This document shows positions 11,676 to 23,400 of a DNA stretch of 64,000 nt, one piece after another; positions within the stretch are counted from its first letter, which is position 1, and every line of letters begins with the position of its first letter. The translations under genes were made by a program, and so were the position numbers. The stretch comes from Humulus lupulus (lineage: Eukaryota > Streptophyta > Magnoliopsida > Rosales > Cannabaceae). The stretch lies in assembly GCF_963169125.1 (NCBI RefSeq), contig NC_084802.1:29145107-29209106 (forward strand), given 5' to 3'. Below the pieces are notes generated by a model. It was not told where the DNA came from. It saw nothing but the letters and a program-made list of their open reading frames with translations, and made no database searches.

Positions 11676-14025
11676 TGTAATGCCCCAAATTCTCCGAAGT
11701 GGTTTAATGGCAGGATTAGTAGGCCGGGAGGGCCATAATTGCTTAATTTTTCCATTAAATGATAATATGCATGTTTATGTGAATTATATTATAATATGAT
11801 GTTAAATGCATGCATGTAGGTCCGCATTTTAATTACAGGAGTGTGATGATAATTTGGCCCATTGAGGGCATAATTGTATATTTGTATGCATGCCGGTGGT
11901 ATGTTGTTGAGACCACATTACAATGTGCGTTTGTTCGAGCCATTTGGCATGAGACGACCATGGTATAATAATTTGCGGTCTAGTCATAACAGGTTTAAGT
12001 TCGGGGCTCGGGATTAGTCTCGGTGTGATTATAATGATTAGAGCGTTACCGGGAATTAAAGGGTAACGGGATATAAATTATTGATGTTTGAGATTATTGA
12101 GAATAGCGGGAATTGGAGAGCATTAATTATGATTAACGAGATAGGTTGGAAAGGACAATTTTGCCCTTGGGAGACTTTAGAAACCCTTAGTTGACCTAGG
12201 GGTATAATGGTCTTTTTACCCCTAGGATAGATATAAACCCTTTGGCTGTGAAACAGAGGGAAGACAAAGCAAGTCTTGAAGCTTACCCGTACCTTCCTCC
12301 TCCTTCATCTTCTTTGTGATTTTTGAGCACTTGTTGAGGATTTAAGCTTGGGAAGTAGGCCTTAGGAGTTTGGGAGAGTGGTCTACCATTGAAGAGCATC
12401 ACAACTTGAGTTTGAGGTGAGTTTCTAGCCATTAGTTTTCTGGTATGCTTTGTTTTAGTTGTTAGTTTCAGCTTATGATTTTGTTGTGGATAGTTGGAAT
12501 TGATGGAAGTTTTGGTTGGGGTTTAACTTGGGTTTTGATAAGGGTACGATATAGATCAAATTTAGGGGTTGTATTGGATGTTTGAGTGGTTTTTGAGCTT
12601 GGTTTGAAAGATTGGTTCCAAGGGAAATCGCAAGGGAAGAAAAACCAGAGTGTTGGTTGAACTGGGGGTAGGACCACGTCATGGCCAAGGAGGGTCGCGG
12701 CTCTTGAGGGGTGCTGATGGAGGCCACCTCTGTTTGAGGGGCGGGCCGCGGCCCTTAGTGGAATTTTGGCCAGAAATGGATTTTTGGCTTGGGGATTCTA
12801 GCCTTAGGCCTCGGGATCAATCCTACTACCCGGTTTAGTAGTATTTGATGTCTCGGAGGCTAGGTTTTGGTTTGGGAACCCTTTGTTATTCATTTTATTG
12901 ATGGAATCCCATAATTGGTTATGACCAGGTATCCGCTAAGGGTCAAAAAGACAGGTCATTCTCAATGGTCATTCTTACATTAATTCTCGCTCGAACCAGA
13001 GGTAAGAAAATTGTACCCCATATGTAACATGCATGGTTGTTCGTGAAGCATGTTGATTGTGTGAATGTGGACATGGTTTGATTACTGAATGCTTAGCCAA
13101 TCTTGCTCACTTGTGCATGGTCTGACTAATTAGTCAGATTTTGGCAAAGGTGTCAGTATCAACTGTGAAGCTGTTACTCATTAGTCAGGTTCGCCAGTGG
13201 TACTGGGCACTGGTCACACAGTGCTGACTCATAAGTCAGGACAGCCTTAGTGTGTTCAACGCAAACCAATAAAGATTAGATCTAATTGATATCTGCATTG
13301 GATGGCTCAAAGAGCATTAATTCCGGACCGACCTCAAGCTCGATGAATATTATAAGCACTTGTGTGACTTACCCACCAGTCACTCATCTGCTAAGCTAGA
13401 GACTTACCCATCAGTTTCTCATCTGTTTAAGGCTAGTGGCTTACCTAGCAGCCACTCTTCTGGTTAAATTAGTGACTTGCTTATCAGTCATGAGTATGGT
13501 TTTCTAGAACCTCAAGTGATATTCACTCATCTATTTAAGAGCTATAAGCTCTGTGTGATTATAATGATAGTCATTTGATAATGCTTACATGCAATACTGT
13601 GTTTTCTTGCTGGGCTTTGGCTCATGGGTGCTATGTGGTACAGGTAAAGGGAAAGAAAAGCTCACCCAGCCTTGAGTGGAGAGCTTATGTGGTGATGTGT
13701 ACATATGCGGCCGCTTGACCACCACGGCCAAGGAGTTCTCAGAGGAACTAGGGGGTTTACCCTAATTTTTGCCGCTTAGGTCGGCGGGGTTTGTAAATTT
13801 GAAACAGTAGTGACCATTTTGTGTTACAAACAACTTGTAAATGTTTTGATGAGCTCATGAACAGTTTTATGTATTTAATAAAATATATCCATTCCTTTTT
13901 ATTGATTTTCCACCTTAGCCTGTTAATAACACTTACAACACGTTTTAACCAAAGGACTCGGGTAGCGGGTTAAATTTATGGTTCACCGTTCACCGTAACT
14001 GTTCTGGGGTAGCCAGGGTGTTACA
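11676..14025 (+). repeat. 5' LTR of the Tekay-like element
   Basis: It runs from TGTAATGCCC to GGTGTTACA. A TATA-like ATATAAA lies at 12231-12237. Downstream are a GAG|GTGAGT site (about 12416), a CpG-rich segment with GGCCGCGGCC-like palindromes (12670-12760), AGAG|GTAAGAAAA (about 13000), degenerate short repeats (13340-13500) and ACAG|GTAAAGG (about 13643). The ATG-poor, TATA-proximal 1.8 kb would be transcribed if this TATA box is used. The 3' LTR lacks about 20 bp present here just after the TATA region (AAACAGAGGGAAGACAA). Confidence 0.92.
12231..12240 (+). promoter_or_regulatory. Putative TATA box of the Tekay LTR
   Basis: ATATAAACCC lies 556 bp into the LTR, in both LTR copies (12231 and 19633). 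No other candidate nearby is as good. In the 3' LTR the Tat element has inserted directly after this box. Confidence 0.5.
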
Positions 14026-14028
14026 ACT

Positions 14029-14040
14029 TGGTATCAGAGC
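14029..14040 (+). other. Primer-binding site of the Tekay-like element
   Basis: TGGTATCAGAGC, three bases after the LTR end, is the classic plant primer site complementary to the 3' end of initiator methionine tRNA. Confidence 0.95.
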
Positions 14041-14468
14041 ATGCCAAGGTTAAGGTTCCTGTAGACTGGCTGGGCATGTACACACAACACTGAAGTCAAG
14101 CTTGACTCATGGTTTGGTAACTATTTATGTAGTTATATGTATAACTGCTTAAATATAGTATATATGCTTTACCTATATGCATGAGACACCATGTTGAATA
14201 TGTGCCCTGAAATATGCTATCCTCAGTAGTCGTGTGCTAATTAGTACTGAAATTGCTGGAACATACTCATTAGTATGGTTGTTTATGAATTATTATGTGA
14301 TACATGCTATGTGCTGAATGTTATAAACATGTATCTGCTTGTATAATTGAATGACTGTGGAATATGATAATTGTCTGCTTGTTCTTGGACTATAAGGCGG
14401 CAAGAGGTTTAGTTATTACTACCTGACTGGTCGTATTGATCATTATTTCAGCAAGGTGTCAGATAAGA

Positions 14469-15875
14469 ATGAATCCAGGACAAACAGATACTTTAGCTGG
14501 CCAGAGTGATCAGGGCCAGAATAATAATAACAGTCAGGGTCAGGAAAACGACCAGTCTCAGATTCCACAGCCAGCTCCCACAAACTGGCAACAGTTGTTT
14601 AATGATTTGTAGGCAACAGTGTTGAAACAGGGAGAGGAGCTTCATCTCCTAAGACAGCAACAAGTGCCTGCAGCGGCCAGTGTATTAGAGGCACCTCCTG
14701 TGTCGGTGCCAGCAGTAGAGCAGCTGCCTGAGGTAGGAAATAAATGGGAACCTCTCTATGAAAGGTTCAGGAAGCAACAACCTCCTGTATTTGAGGGCAG
14801 TGCAGATCCTGCCAAGGCTGAACAATGGATGAGAATGATTACCACTATCCTTGACTTCATGAGGGTAACTGGTAATTAGAGGGTGGCCTGTGCCACCTAT
14901 ATTTTTCAGGAGTATGCTCAGATTTGGTGGGAGGTGATTACCCAGACCAAGAATGTTAATGCCCTGAGTTGGGAAGAGTTTCAAACTCTGTTTAATGAGA
15001 AATACTACAATATTGCTAATAGGGCAACTAAAGCTGAGGAGTTCATTAGGCTACTTTAGGGAAGCTTGTCAGTCACTGAGTATGCCTTGAAATTTGATCG
15101 TTTGGCAAAATTTTCCATGGAGCTGGTGCCCACTGATGGGACTAGGAGAGAGAGGTTTCTGCAGGGGCTACAACCCAGATTAGCTCGTGATTTACGTATC
15201 ACCACTGTGGCTGGGGTTACTACCTATGCACAGGTGGTTGAGAAGGCACTCACAGCTGAGAGTGCAGAGAACAAGATCTGGCGTGATAGTGCAGCCAGAA
15301 AGGATTTTAGGAGGACAGGTCCTCCATTTGTGGGTTCTGGTAAGGGTGTTGGCCCCAGTGATCAGAAGAGGAAGGTTCCTGACACCTTCCTAGTTCCAGG
15401 TCCTGATAGGTGGCCTCGTGGTATTACAATGGGTCGTCCAGGGGGTAGTGAAGCCTGGAAGACTCGTCCTGAATGCCCAAGATGCAAGAGGCGTCATTTG
15501 GGAGAGTGTAGGGCAAAGGCCTGCTACTTTTGTGGAGCAGTAGGTTATTTTAAGAAAGATTGCCCTCAAGTAAGAAAAGAAGAACCCAGAAAAGCGGACA
15601 GCTTGGCCCTAGCTCGAGTATTCGTATTGACACAAGCAGAAGCTGAGGAGTCTCCCTCAGTTGTTACAGGTCAGATTCTTAGTGCTGGAACCCCTTATAA
15701 TGTGTTGATTGATTCTGGTGCTACACATTCTTTTGTTGCTAGTAGTGTTATTGATAGACTGTGTAGACCCTGTGATTTTTGTGTTGTGGGATTTGGTACT
15801 TTGTTACCCACTGGAGAGTTAGTGGTATCCAGGAGATGGGCCAGGTCTTTGCCAGTGACAGTGGAGGGCAGATAG
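14469..15875 (+). pseudogene. Tekay gag and protease region (four TAG stops)
   Basis: The frame starts at ATG 14469, and all pieces stay in the same frame. Gag capsid-like sequence (about 14740-15290) is followed by a basic linker and two Cys-rich knuckles near 15475-15570. The second reads CYFCGAVGYFKKDC, with Tyr where the CCHC histidine is expected (a C-to-T change). The protease active site LIDSGAT lies near 15705-15725. TAG stops fall at 14610, 14877, 15057 and 15873. Each sits where Gln would fit and is explained by CAG to TAG. Gag would form the particle and the protease would cut the polyprotein. Confidence 0.9.
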
Positions 15876-18800
15876 TTATCAGTGGACTTGATAGAGTTGA
15901 TTATGACTGACTTTGATATGATATTGGGTATGGATTGGTTGGCGAAGTATGGGGCAACCATTGATTGCAGAAGGAAGATGGTCACCTTTGAGCTTGAAGG
16001 TGAAGATCCTTTTGTGTTTGTTGGTGTTGTGCATGGACCCCATATCCCTATGATTTCTGTGTTGAGGGCTAGGGATTTATTGCAAAGAGGTTGCATTAGA
16101 TTCTTAGCCAGTGTGTTTGATATTACTCAGGTCATGCCAGTGAGACCAGAGGATACTAGACTTGTATGTGAGTTCCTGGATGTGTTTCCAGAAGATCTGT
16201 CAGGGTTGCCACCACATAGAGAAATTGAGTTCGTGATAGAACTTGCACCAGGGACGGAGCCAGTGTCTAGAGCGCCCTACAGAATGGCCCCAGCTGAGTT
16301 GAAAGAATTAAAAGTGCAGTTGCAGGAGTTGTTAGATTTGGGTTTTATCAGACCTAGTTTTTCACCTTGGGGTGCGCAAGTTCTGTTTGTGAAGAAGAAG
16401 GATGGTTATCTGAGAATGTGTATTGATTACAGAGAACTGAATAAGCTAACAATTAAGAACAAGTATCCTTTGCCAAGGATAGATGATATGTTCGATCAGT
16501 TGCAAGGTAAGAAGGTATTCTCTAAGATCTACCTTCGTTCTGGTTATCATCAGTTGAGGGTCAAGGAAGGAGATATACCGAAGACTGCTTTTTGTACCAG
16601 ATATGGGCATTATGAGTTCTTAGTCATGTCATTTGGATTGACTAATGCCTCTGCTGCTTTTATGGATCTAATGAACAGAGTGTTCAAGGATTATCTGGAC
16701 CAGTTTGTGATCGTCTTCATTGATGATATTCTGGTATATTCTCAGACTGAGTCAGAGCATGAGCTGCATCTGAGGTAGGTTCTACAGAGACTGAGGGAAC
16801 ACAGATTGTTCGCTAAATTCAAGAAGGGTGAGTTCTGGTTGTCTCAGGTATCCTTTCTTGGGCACATTGTCAGTAAGGAGGGGATTAAAGTAGATCTAGC
16901 AAAGATTAAAGCGGTCAGAGATTGGCCAAGGCCAAAGAATGCTTCTGAGGTTAGAAGTTTCCTTGGATTGGCAGGTTATTATAGGCGTTTCGTGGAAGGG
17001 TTCTCAAAGATCGCTAGTGCTTTGACTGAACTGACACGCAAGAGCCAGAAGTTTGTGTGGTCAGATAAATGTGACAACAGCTTCCAGGAACTGAAGCAGA
17101 GGTTGATTACAACTCTGATTCTGAGTCTTCCGACAGATCAGGAGAAGTTTGTGATTTATTGCGATGCTTCTCATCAGGGTTTGGGCTGCGTTCTGATGCA
17201 ATCAAAGAAGGTAATTGCTTATGCTTCTCGTCAGTTGAAGGAGTACGAAAAGAGATATTCTACTCATGATTTAGAGTTGGCGGCTGTGGTTTTTGCTTTT
17301 AAAGATATGGAGGCATTATCTCTATGGAGAGAAGTGTGAGATCTATACAGACCACAAGAGCCTAAAGTACTTCTTCACAAAGAAAGACCTGAATATGAGG
17401 CAAAGGCGTTGGCTGGAGTTAGTAAAAGATTATGATTGTGAAATTCTGTATCATCCAGGAAAAACCAACGTGGTAGATGATGCTTTAAGTCGAAAGGGTC
17501 CGGGACAGATTCATGGTGTGAGGCTGATAGCCAGGGAGTTAGCAGATGATATGACCAGAGCTGGTATAGAGTTGCTGGTGGGACAGTTGGCTAACATTAC
17601 GCTACAGTCTACGCTGTTGGAGAGAATCAAGGAAGGTCAGTTGAGTGATCCACAACTGATCAAGATCAGAGAGGATGCTCTAGCTGGAGCATCCAGAGAT
17701 TATTCAGTGTCTGAGTTAGGTTTACTGAGATACAAAGGGCGGATATGCTTTCCGCTGGACACTACTTTGAGGCGAGAGATTCTGGATGAATCTCATACTA
17801 CACCTTACTCTTTTCATCCAGGCACCACGAAGATGTATCAGGATGTGAGATCGCTGTATTGGTGGCAAGGGATGAAGAGGGATGTAGTGGAGTATGTGGC
17901 TAAGTGCTTGACATGTCAACAGGTCAAGGCTGAGCATCAGAGGCTGGCAGGGTTATTGCAGCCTCTGGATATCCCAGAGTGGAAATGGGAAGACATCACA
18001 ATAGATTTTGTGGTGGGCTTACCCAGGACTGTTGGTCAGCATGATTTTATTTGGGTGATAGTGGATCGCTACACCAAGTCAGCTCATTTTCTGCCAGTGA
18101 AGGCTACTTATACAGTTGACCAGTATGCAAATCTCTATGTGAGAGAGATCGTGCGTCTCCATGGAGCACCTAGGTCGATCGTGTCAGATCGGGACCCCAC
18201 TTTTACTTCCAAGTTTTGGGGGAGTTTGCAGAAGGCCATGGGGACACAGCTGAAGTTCAGTATAGCTTATCATCCTCAGACAAATGGGCAATCTGAGAGG
18301 ATGATCCAAATTTTGGAAGACATGCTGAGAGCATGTGTGCTGGACTTTGGTGGATCTTGGAGTAAGTTTCTGCCTTTGATAAAGTTCTCCTACAATAACA
18401 GTTATCAGTCTACCATTGGAGTTGCACCTTATGAGATGTTGTATGGTAGGAAGTGCAGATCTCCCATTCATTGGGATGAGACAGGTGAAAGGAGATACTT
18501 AGGTCCTGAGGCAGTTCAGAGGACCAGTGAGGCCATTGAGAAGATTAGAGCTTGGATGCTCGCTTCTCAGAGTAGACAGAAGAGCTATGCAGATCCCAAG
18601 CGCAGGAACGTGGAGTTCCAGGTAGGAGACTATGTTTTCCTTAGAGTCTCGCCATGGAAAGGGGTGAGAAGGTTTGGGAAGAAAGGCAAGCTGAGCCTTA
18701 GATTTGTAGGTCCATTTGAGATCCTGGAGAGGATTGGTCAGGTGGCTTACATATTGGCTTTGCCTCCGGCGTTGTCAACCGTGCATAATGCATTTCATGT

Positions 18801-19041
18801 CTCAGCTCTTCGGAGGTATGTATCTGATGTGAGTCATATTTTGAGTTATGAAGATCTAGAGCTTGAGCCAGATCTCTCCTTTGAGGAACAGCCAGTTCAG
18901 ATACTTGACAGAAAGGATAAGGTCCTCAGGAATAAGACGATACCTTTGGTAATGGTATTGTTGGGGAACAGCAAGGTCGATGAAGCGACCTGGGAGCTAG
19001 AGTCAGATATGCAGAGTCAGTATCCCGAGCTGTTCAGGTAA
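15876..19041 (+). pseudogene. Tekay pol: RT, RNase H, integrase, chromodomain (one TAG, one frameshift)
   Basis: It continues the gag frame. RT motifs include MCIDYRELN (about 16418) and the catalytic FIDDILVYS (about 16716-16742), followed by a TAG at 16776. RNase H begins at IYCDASHQG (about 17156). An extra T in the run at 17297-17300 shifts the frame; from there the open frame to 19041 holds the rest of RNase H, the integrase zinc finger (H...H...C-x2-C, about 17810-17920), the integrase core with Asp in TIDFVVGLP, Asp in VSDRDP and Glu in GQSERM, and a C-terminal chromodomain-like segment (about 18890-19038, VDEATWE). All catalytic residues are still present. Confidence 0.93.
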
Positions 19042-19063
19042 ATTTTGAGGATGAAATTTCTAT

Positions 19064-19077
19064 AAGGAGGGGATAGT
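19064..19077 (+). other. Polypurine tract of the Tekay-like element
   Basis: AAGGAGGGGATAGT lies immediately before the 3' LTR start at 19078. This is the expected place and composition for the plus-strand primer. Confidence 0.8.
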
Positions 19078-19642
19078 TGTAATGCCCCGAATTCTCCGAT
19101 GTGGTTTAATGGCGGGATTAGTAGGCCGGGAGGGCCATAATTGCTTAATTGTGCCATTAAATGATAATATGCATGTTTATGTGAATTATATTATAATATG
19201 ATGTTAAATGCATGCATGTGGGTCCGCATTTTAATTACAGGGGTGTGATGATAATTTGGCCCATTGATGGCATAATTGTATAATTGTATGCATGTCGGTG
19301 GTATGTTGTTTAGACCACATTATAATGTGCGTTTGTTCGAGCCATTCGGCATGAGACGACCATGGTATATTAATTAGCAGTCTAGTCATAACAGGTTTAA
19401 GTTCGGGGCTTGGGATGAGTCTCGGTGTGATTATAATGATTAGAGCGTTACCGGGAATTAAAGGGTAACAGGATCTAAATTATTGATGTTTGAGATTATT
19501 GAGAATAGCGGGAATTGGAGAGCGTTAATTATGATTAACGAGATAGGTTGGAAAGGACAATTTTGCCCTTGGGAGACTTTAGAATCCCTTAGTTGACCTA
19601 GGGGTATAATGGTCTTTTTACCCCTAGGATAGATATAAACCC
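19078..19642 (+). repeat. 3' LTR of the Tekay-like element, left arm
   Basis: It begins TGTAATGCCCCG and closely follows the 5' LTR from 11676. It stops at the AACCC target duplication (19638-19642), just after the TATA-like ATATAAA. The LTR resumes at 31982. Confidence 0.93.
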
Positions 19643-20389
19643 TGTACGCCCTGTTTTTCCCACGGGCTGATTAGCGATCCGAGTTGCGGCCTAATCATAG
19701 TTATCTCGTGGACGTCACCGCAGACCGGAGCTTCTGTCACTAGCTCGAGGAAACCCCAAGGGCTCGTCTTCATTGCCCAAGACTGGGGCAGGGATTCTGA
19801 AGGCTGAAGGTCGAGTCAAGTATGCAGCTCGTGGTGCGAGCTGGATATGGGGGCTATGACCCTTTGTGAAGTCAACACACGCAAGGTAAACGTGCATATA
19901 TCAGACATCACATGTCTGATATCCCCCTGACTTCTCGGACACGCAGCAGGAATGTGCGTATTCAGACACCCACGACTGGGTTGGGCCGTGCGGCCCATTA
20001 TCTCCTTACCTATCGATTTGACCACACTAATGTGTCAGGTTTAGGAATTAATCATGAATGTCACAGAGTTGATGTGATAGATAAGAGGGTCACGGGATGA
20101 ACTTCTTACCAACTCCCAGGTGCCTTCTCCTATAAATATGGAGACCCTGGGACTTAATAAGGGTTGGCTTCTCTAATGTAAAACAAGGCCCTGTAACCAA
20201 ATATCCAGTATAGAGCAATAATACTGACTAGTGGAGTAGAAGGATTTTAACCTTTGAACCACTTAAAAAACGTGTCTTGAGTCACCTCTTTCATTCTCTA
20301 AGATCATATATCTGTTACGGTTCTACATTTAGCACTAATCTCTTTCTCTTCTTCTCTTAATTACCTGTTGGCGAAGAACCGCGTCAACA
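19643..20389 (+). repeat. 5' LTR of the Tat element
   Basis: It runs from TGTACGCCCTG to GCGTCAACA. A TATA box (CTATAAATATGG) lies at about 20130-20141. A short inverted pair TCAGACATCACATGTCTGA sits at about 19903-19921. It is the same length as the 3' LTR (747 bp). Confidence 0.95.
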
Positions 20390-20407
20390 GTTTGGTGCTT
20401 TCATTGA
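20390..20407 (+). other. Primer-binding site / leader of the Tat element
   Basis: GTTTGGTGCTTTCATTGA directly follows the LTR. The same string occurs (minus strand) next to the LTR at 360. I did not identify the tRNA. Confidence 0.75.
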
Positions 20408-20444
20408 GAGCAAGTTCGATTAGTGCTGTCGCAAATATCCAACT

Positions 20445-23400
20445 ATGGTGACTACTCGGTCCAGGCATGGTAACGAGACAGAACAACATGATGGGCAGGA
20501 GGCTCATCATACTGCTGTCCCTGGTGAACAAGTTCCTGAAGTCCAGCAGCGGCCAGGAAAACAGCCGGCGGGCCAAGATGATACTGGTAGTTCGGCGCCC
20601 CGGCCGCCTAATCCGAACCCATGTTATTATACTGCGGTGGAGATGGAGAACGCTCAGCTGAGGAGCCAGTTAGCAACGGCTAGCCAGCAAATTCAGGATA
20701 TGCTAGCCCGACTACCCCCTCTCACAACCGGCGTTAACGTCGGAGAGAGGCAAGGCGAGGCTCCTAAGTCTCGCCGGGGTAACCGGTCCAGGAATAGCCG
20801 TTCGGATAGACTTCCTGCAGCCAACTCCACCCCTTCATCACACCATCGAGAGGTAGACTTTGGAGGAATGCTTAGAGCCGAACAACAGCAATACAGCCGT
20901 TCGGTCAGGACGTCGACTCCTAGCTCCCAACCATCCTTGAGAACGCCCAGAGGAGCTCGAGGAAATTCCCGAAGGAGATCCGGGGAGGGCTCACGACATC
21001 AGCCCGTTCCCAACAACCATCCTGCGCCTCGTCCAGATCGCCAGGCGCGGGACCAGCAGGTTGGCAGGGCCGAAAGGCCCCCACCAAACTTGATCCATCC
21101 TGACGGAACTAGGATAGCCTCTCCAGTCAGGCATCCTCCTTCTCCAATCAGATATCCGTCTCCTCCTCGGCCCGTCCGAGACATCCCAGCCTATGGGAGT
21201 AGTAGGAGAAATCCGCCATTGGCAGGACCTTCCCGGCGTAGCAGGGCGCCGAGGGAAAGCCCAGATCCTCAGCACCAAAGGCGGACTACGAGCCTATCTA
21301 GCAGGAGCCGTTGGACCGGCAGTCGCCGGAGTGATCTCTCGGGGGGAGACCTGCGCCAGCGTCTGAGTTCGGCGCAAAGTCATCAGACCACCCAGGGAGG
21401 TGACCTGCGAGATCGCCTCAACTCTCATAGAGGGGACAGAGCAGGAGGAGATGGCCAGGCTCGCTGAGGGGGGGCTCTGTCCGAAGTACGTAACGGAGGG
21501 AATGTCCCAAATAACCTATCTCAAGATAGGAGGGGCAAGAACCCACCAAATATGTACAATGGGTTCGGAGCTGTTGAACAGCCCTGGAATAACCAAGGAC
21601 ATCAGGACCAAACCCTCGAGCGCTTGGATCAGATGGAGGAGCTGATGAGGAAGCTCCTATCAGAAAAAGAAAAAGACGAATATGATTCAGGGGACGAGAT
21701 GGAACTCTTCGCCCCCAGTATAGCAGCAACGGCGTACCCATCTGGTTTCCGTATGCCCCACTTGTCAAAGTTCAATGGGGACGGAGACCCATCGGACCAT
21801 CTAGGGATGTTCAACACCCTGATGATGGCCCACAACATTGGCCCCGAGCTGCGATGCTTAATCTTCCCTTCCACGCTGACCGGACCAACCAGGCAGTGGT
21901 TCAAGCAAAGTAAAAGACAATCAATCAGTTCCTGGAAGACCTTCTCAGCTGACTTCAAAAGGGCATTCCGAGCCTCCCAGGCCGCCCGTGTTCAAGCCGA
22001 CTCCCTGGCTAACGTGAGGCAGCAGCCCGGTGAGACTCTGAAGGCCTACCTGAGAAGATTCGCGAACGTTGCTGCTCGAGCCAGAGACACGGATGATAGC
22101 TCCAAGCTCATGGCCATGAGAACTGGAATCCTCGTCGGAGGGGATCTCTGGAAGGATATACAAAGGAAGGGAGTCAGCTCGGTTAATGAATTCCTTAACA
22201 GAGCCCAAGAATGGATCAACTTGGAAGAAGCTGAAGCTTCAGCTGCGGGAACCAGCCAGGTCCCCGAGCAGCCCGCTGGAGTAGGGACAAAGGTCGTGGC
22301 AATGACCCAAAATGTCACACAGAACAACCAGCCCGGTGGAGGCAAAAGAAAGGGAAATGGCGAAAACAGTCAACACGGCCAAAAGAAGAATAAGTCCGTA
22401 GACAAGTTTAAGCCCGTTTTCACGACGTATACCGAGCTCACCCAGTCCAGGGAGAGTATCTTCCTGGCCAACTCTACTCGAGTCCCCTGGAAGAGGCCGG
22501 AGCCATTGAAGCACCACAAGGGAAAGAGAGATACTTCCAAGTTTTGTCGTTTTCATAACGATGTGGGCCATAATACCGACGATTTTAGGCATTTAAAAGA
22601 TAAGATCGAGACTCTCATCCGAGTGGGACCCTTGGCTCAATACTCACGGAACAGGGTTCCAGCAAACCGACCTGCTCTGGATGTCCCAGCCAGTCAGCCC
22701 GGGTCTCAGTTAGATCAGGATATCCCTCCCCCTGTTGTAGGGGGGGAGATATCCACCATCTCTGGAGGTTCGCACATGGCTGGCACGAGCAGAGGCGCCC
22801 AAAAGAGATACGTGAACGAACTAAAGGCTCATAACGGAGTGGAGTTCGTCCCGGAACAGCGTCAGTCAAAGCAGCAGCGATTGGAGAGGCAACCAATCAT
22901 TTTTACGGAGGAAGATGCAGGCCATGTCCAGTTCCCTCACAATGATCCCTTGGTTGTAGCAGTCCAGCTCGCCAACTGGAGAGTGAGAAGGGTACTGATA
23001 GACAACGGAAGTTCGGTGAACCTGCTATTCCGATCCACCTTAGAGAAGATGGGCTTGACTATCGCCGAGCTTAAGGCAACCTCCATGATGTTGTATTGTT
23101 TTTCAGGAGAAGGATCAGCAGCGATAGGGACGATCGAGCTGGTGATCACCCTAGGTGAAGGACCTCGGACAGTCTCCAAACTACTTGAGTTCGTGGTTAT
23201 TGACTGCTCCGCTGCCTACAACGCCATTTTGGGCCGACCTACACTCATAACCTTCGAGGACGTCACGTCCATTCGCCACCTCGCATTGAAATTCCCTACT
23301 TCAACGGGAATCTGCACTGTTCATGGCGATCAACTCGCAGCCAGGGAATGCTACAGCATTTCCATGAAGGGAAAATCTAAACCCGGGCAGCTGGAAATGG

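Noticed and set aside
14029..14040. tRNA-like sequence TGGTATCAGAGC
   Set aside because: It is a retroelement primer-binding site, not a tRNA gene; no cloverleaf surrounds it.
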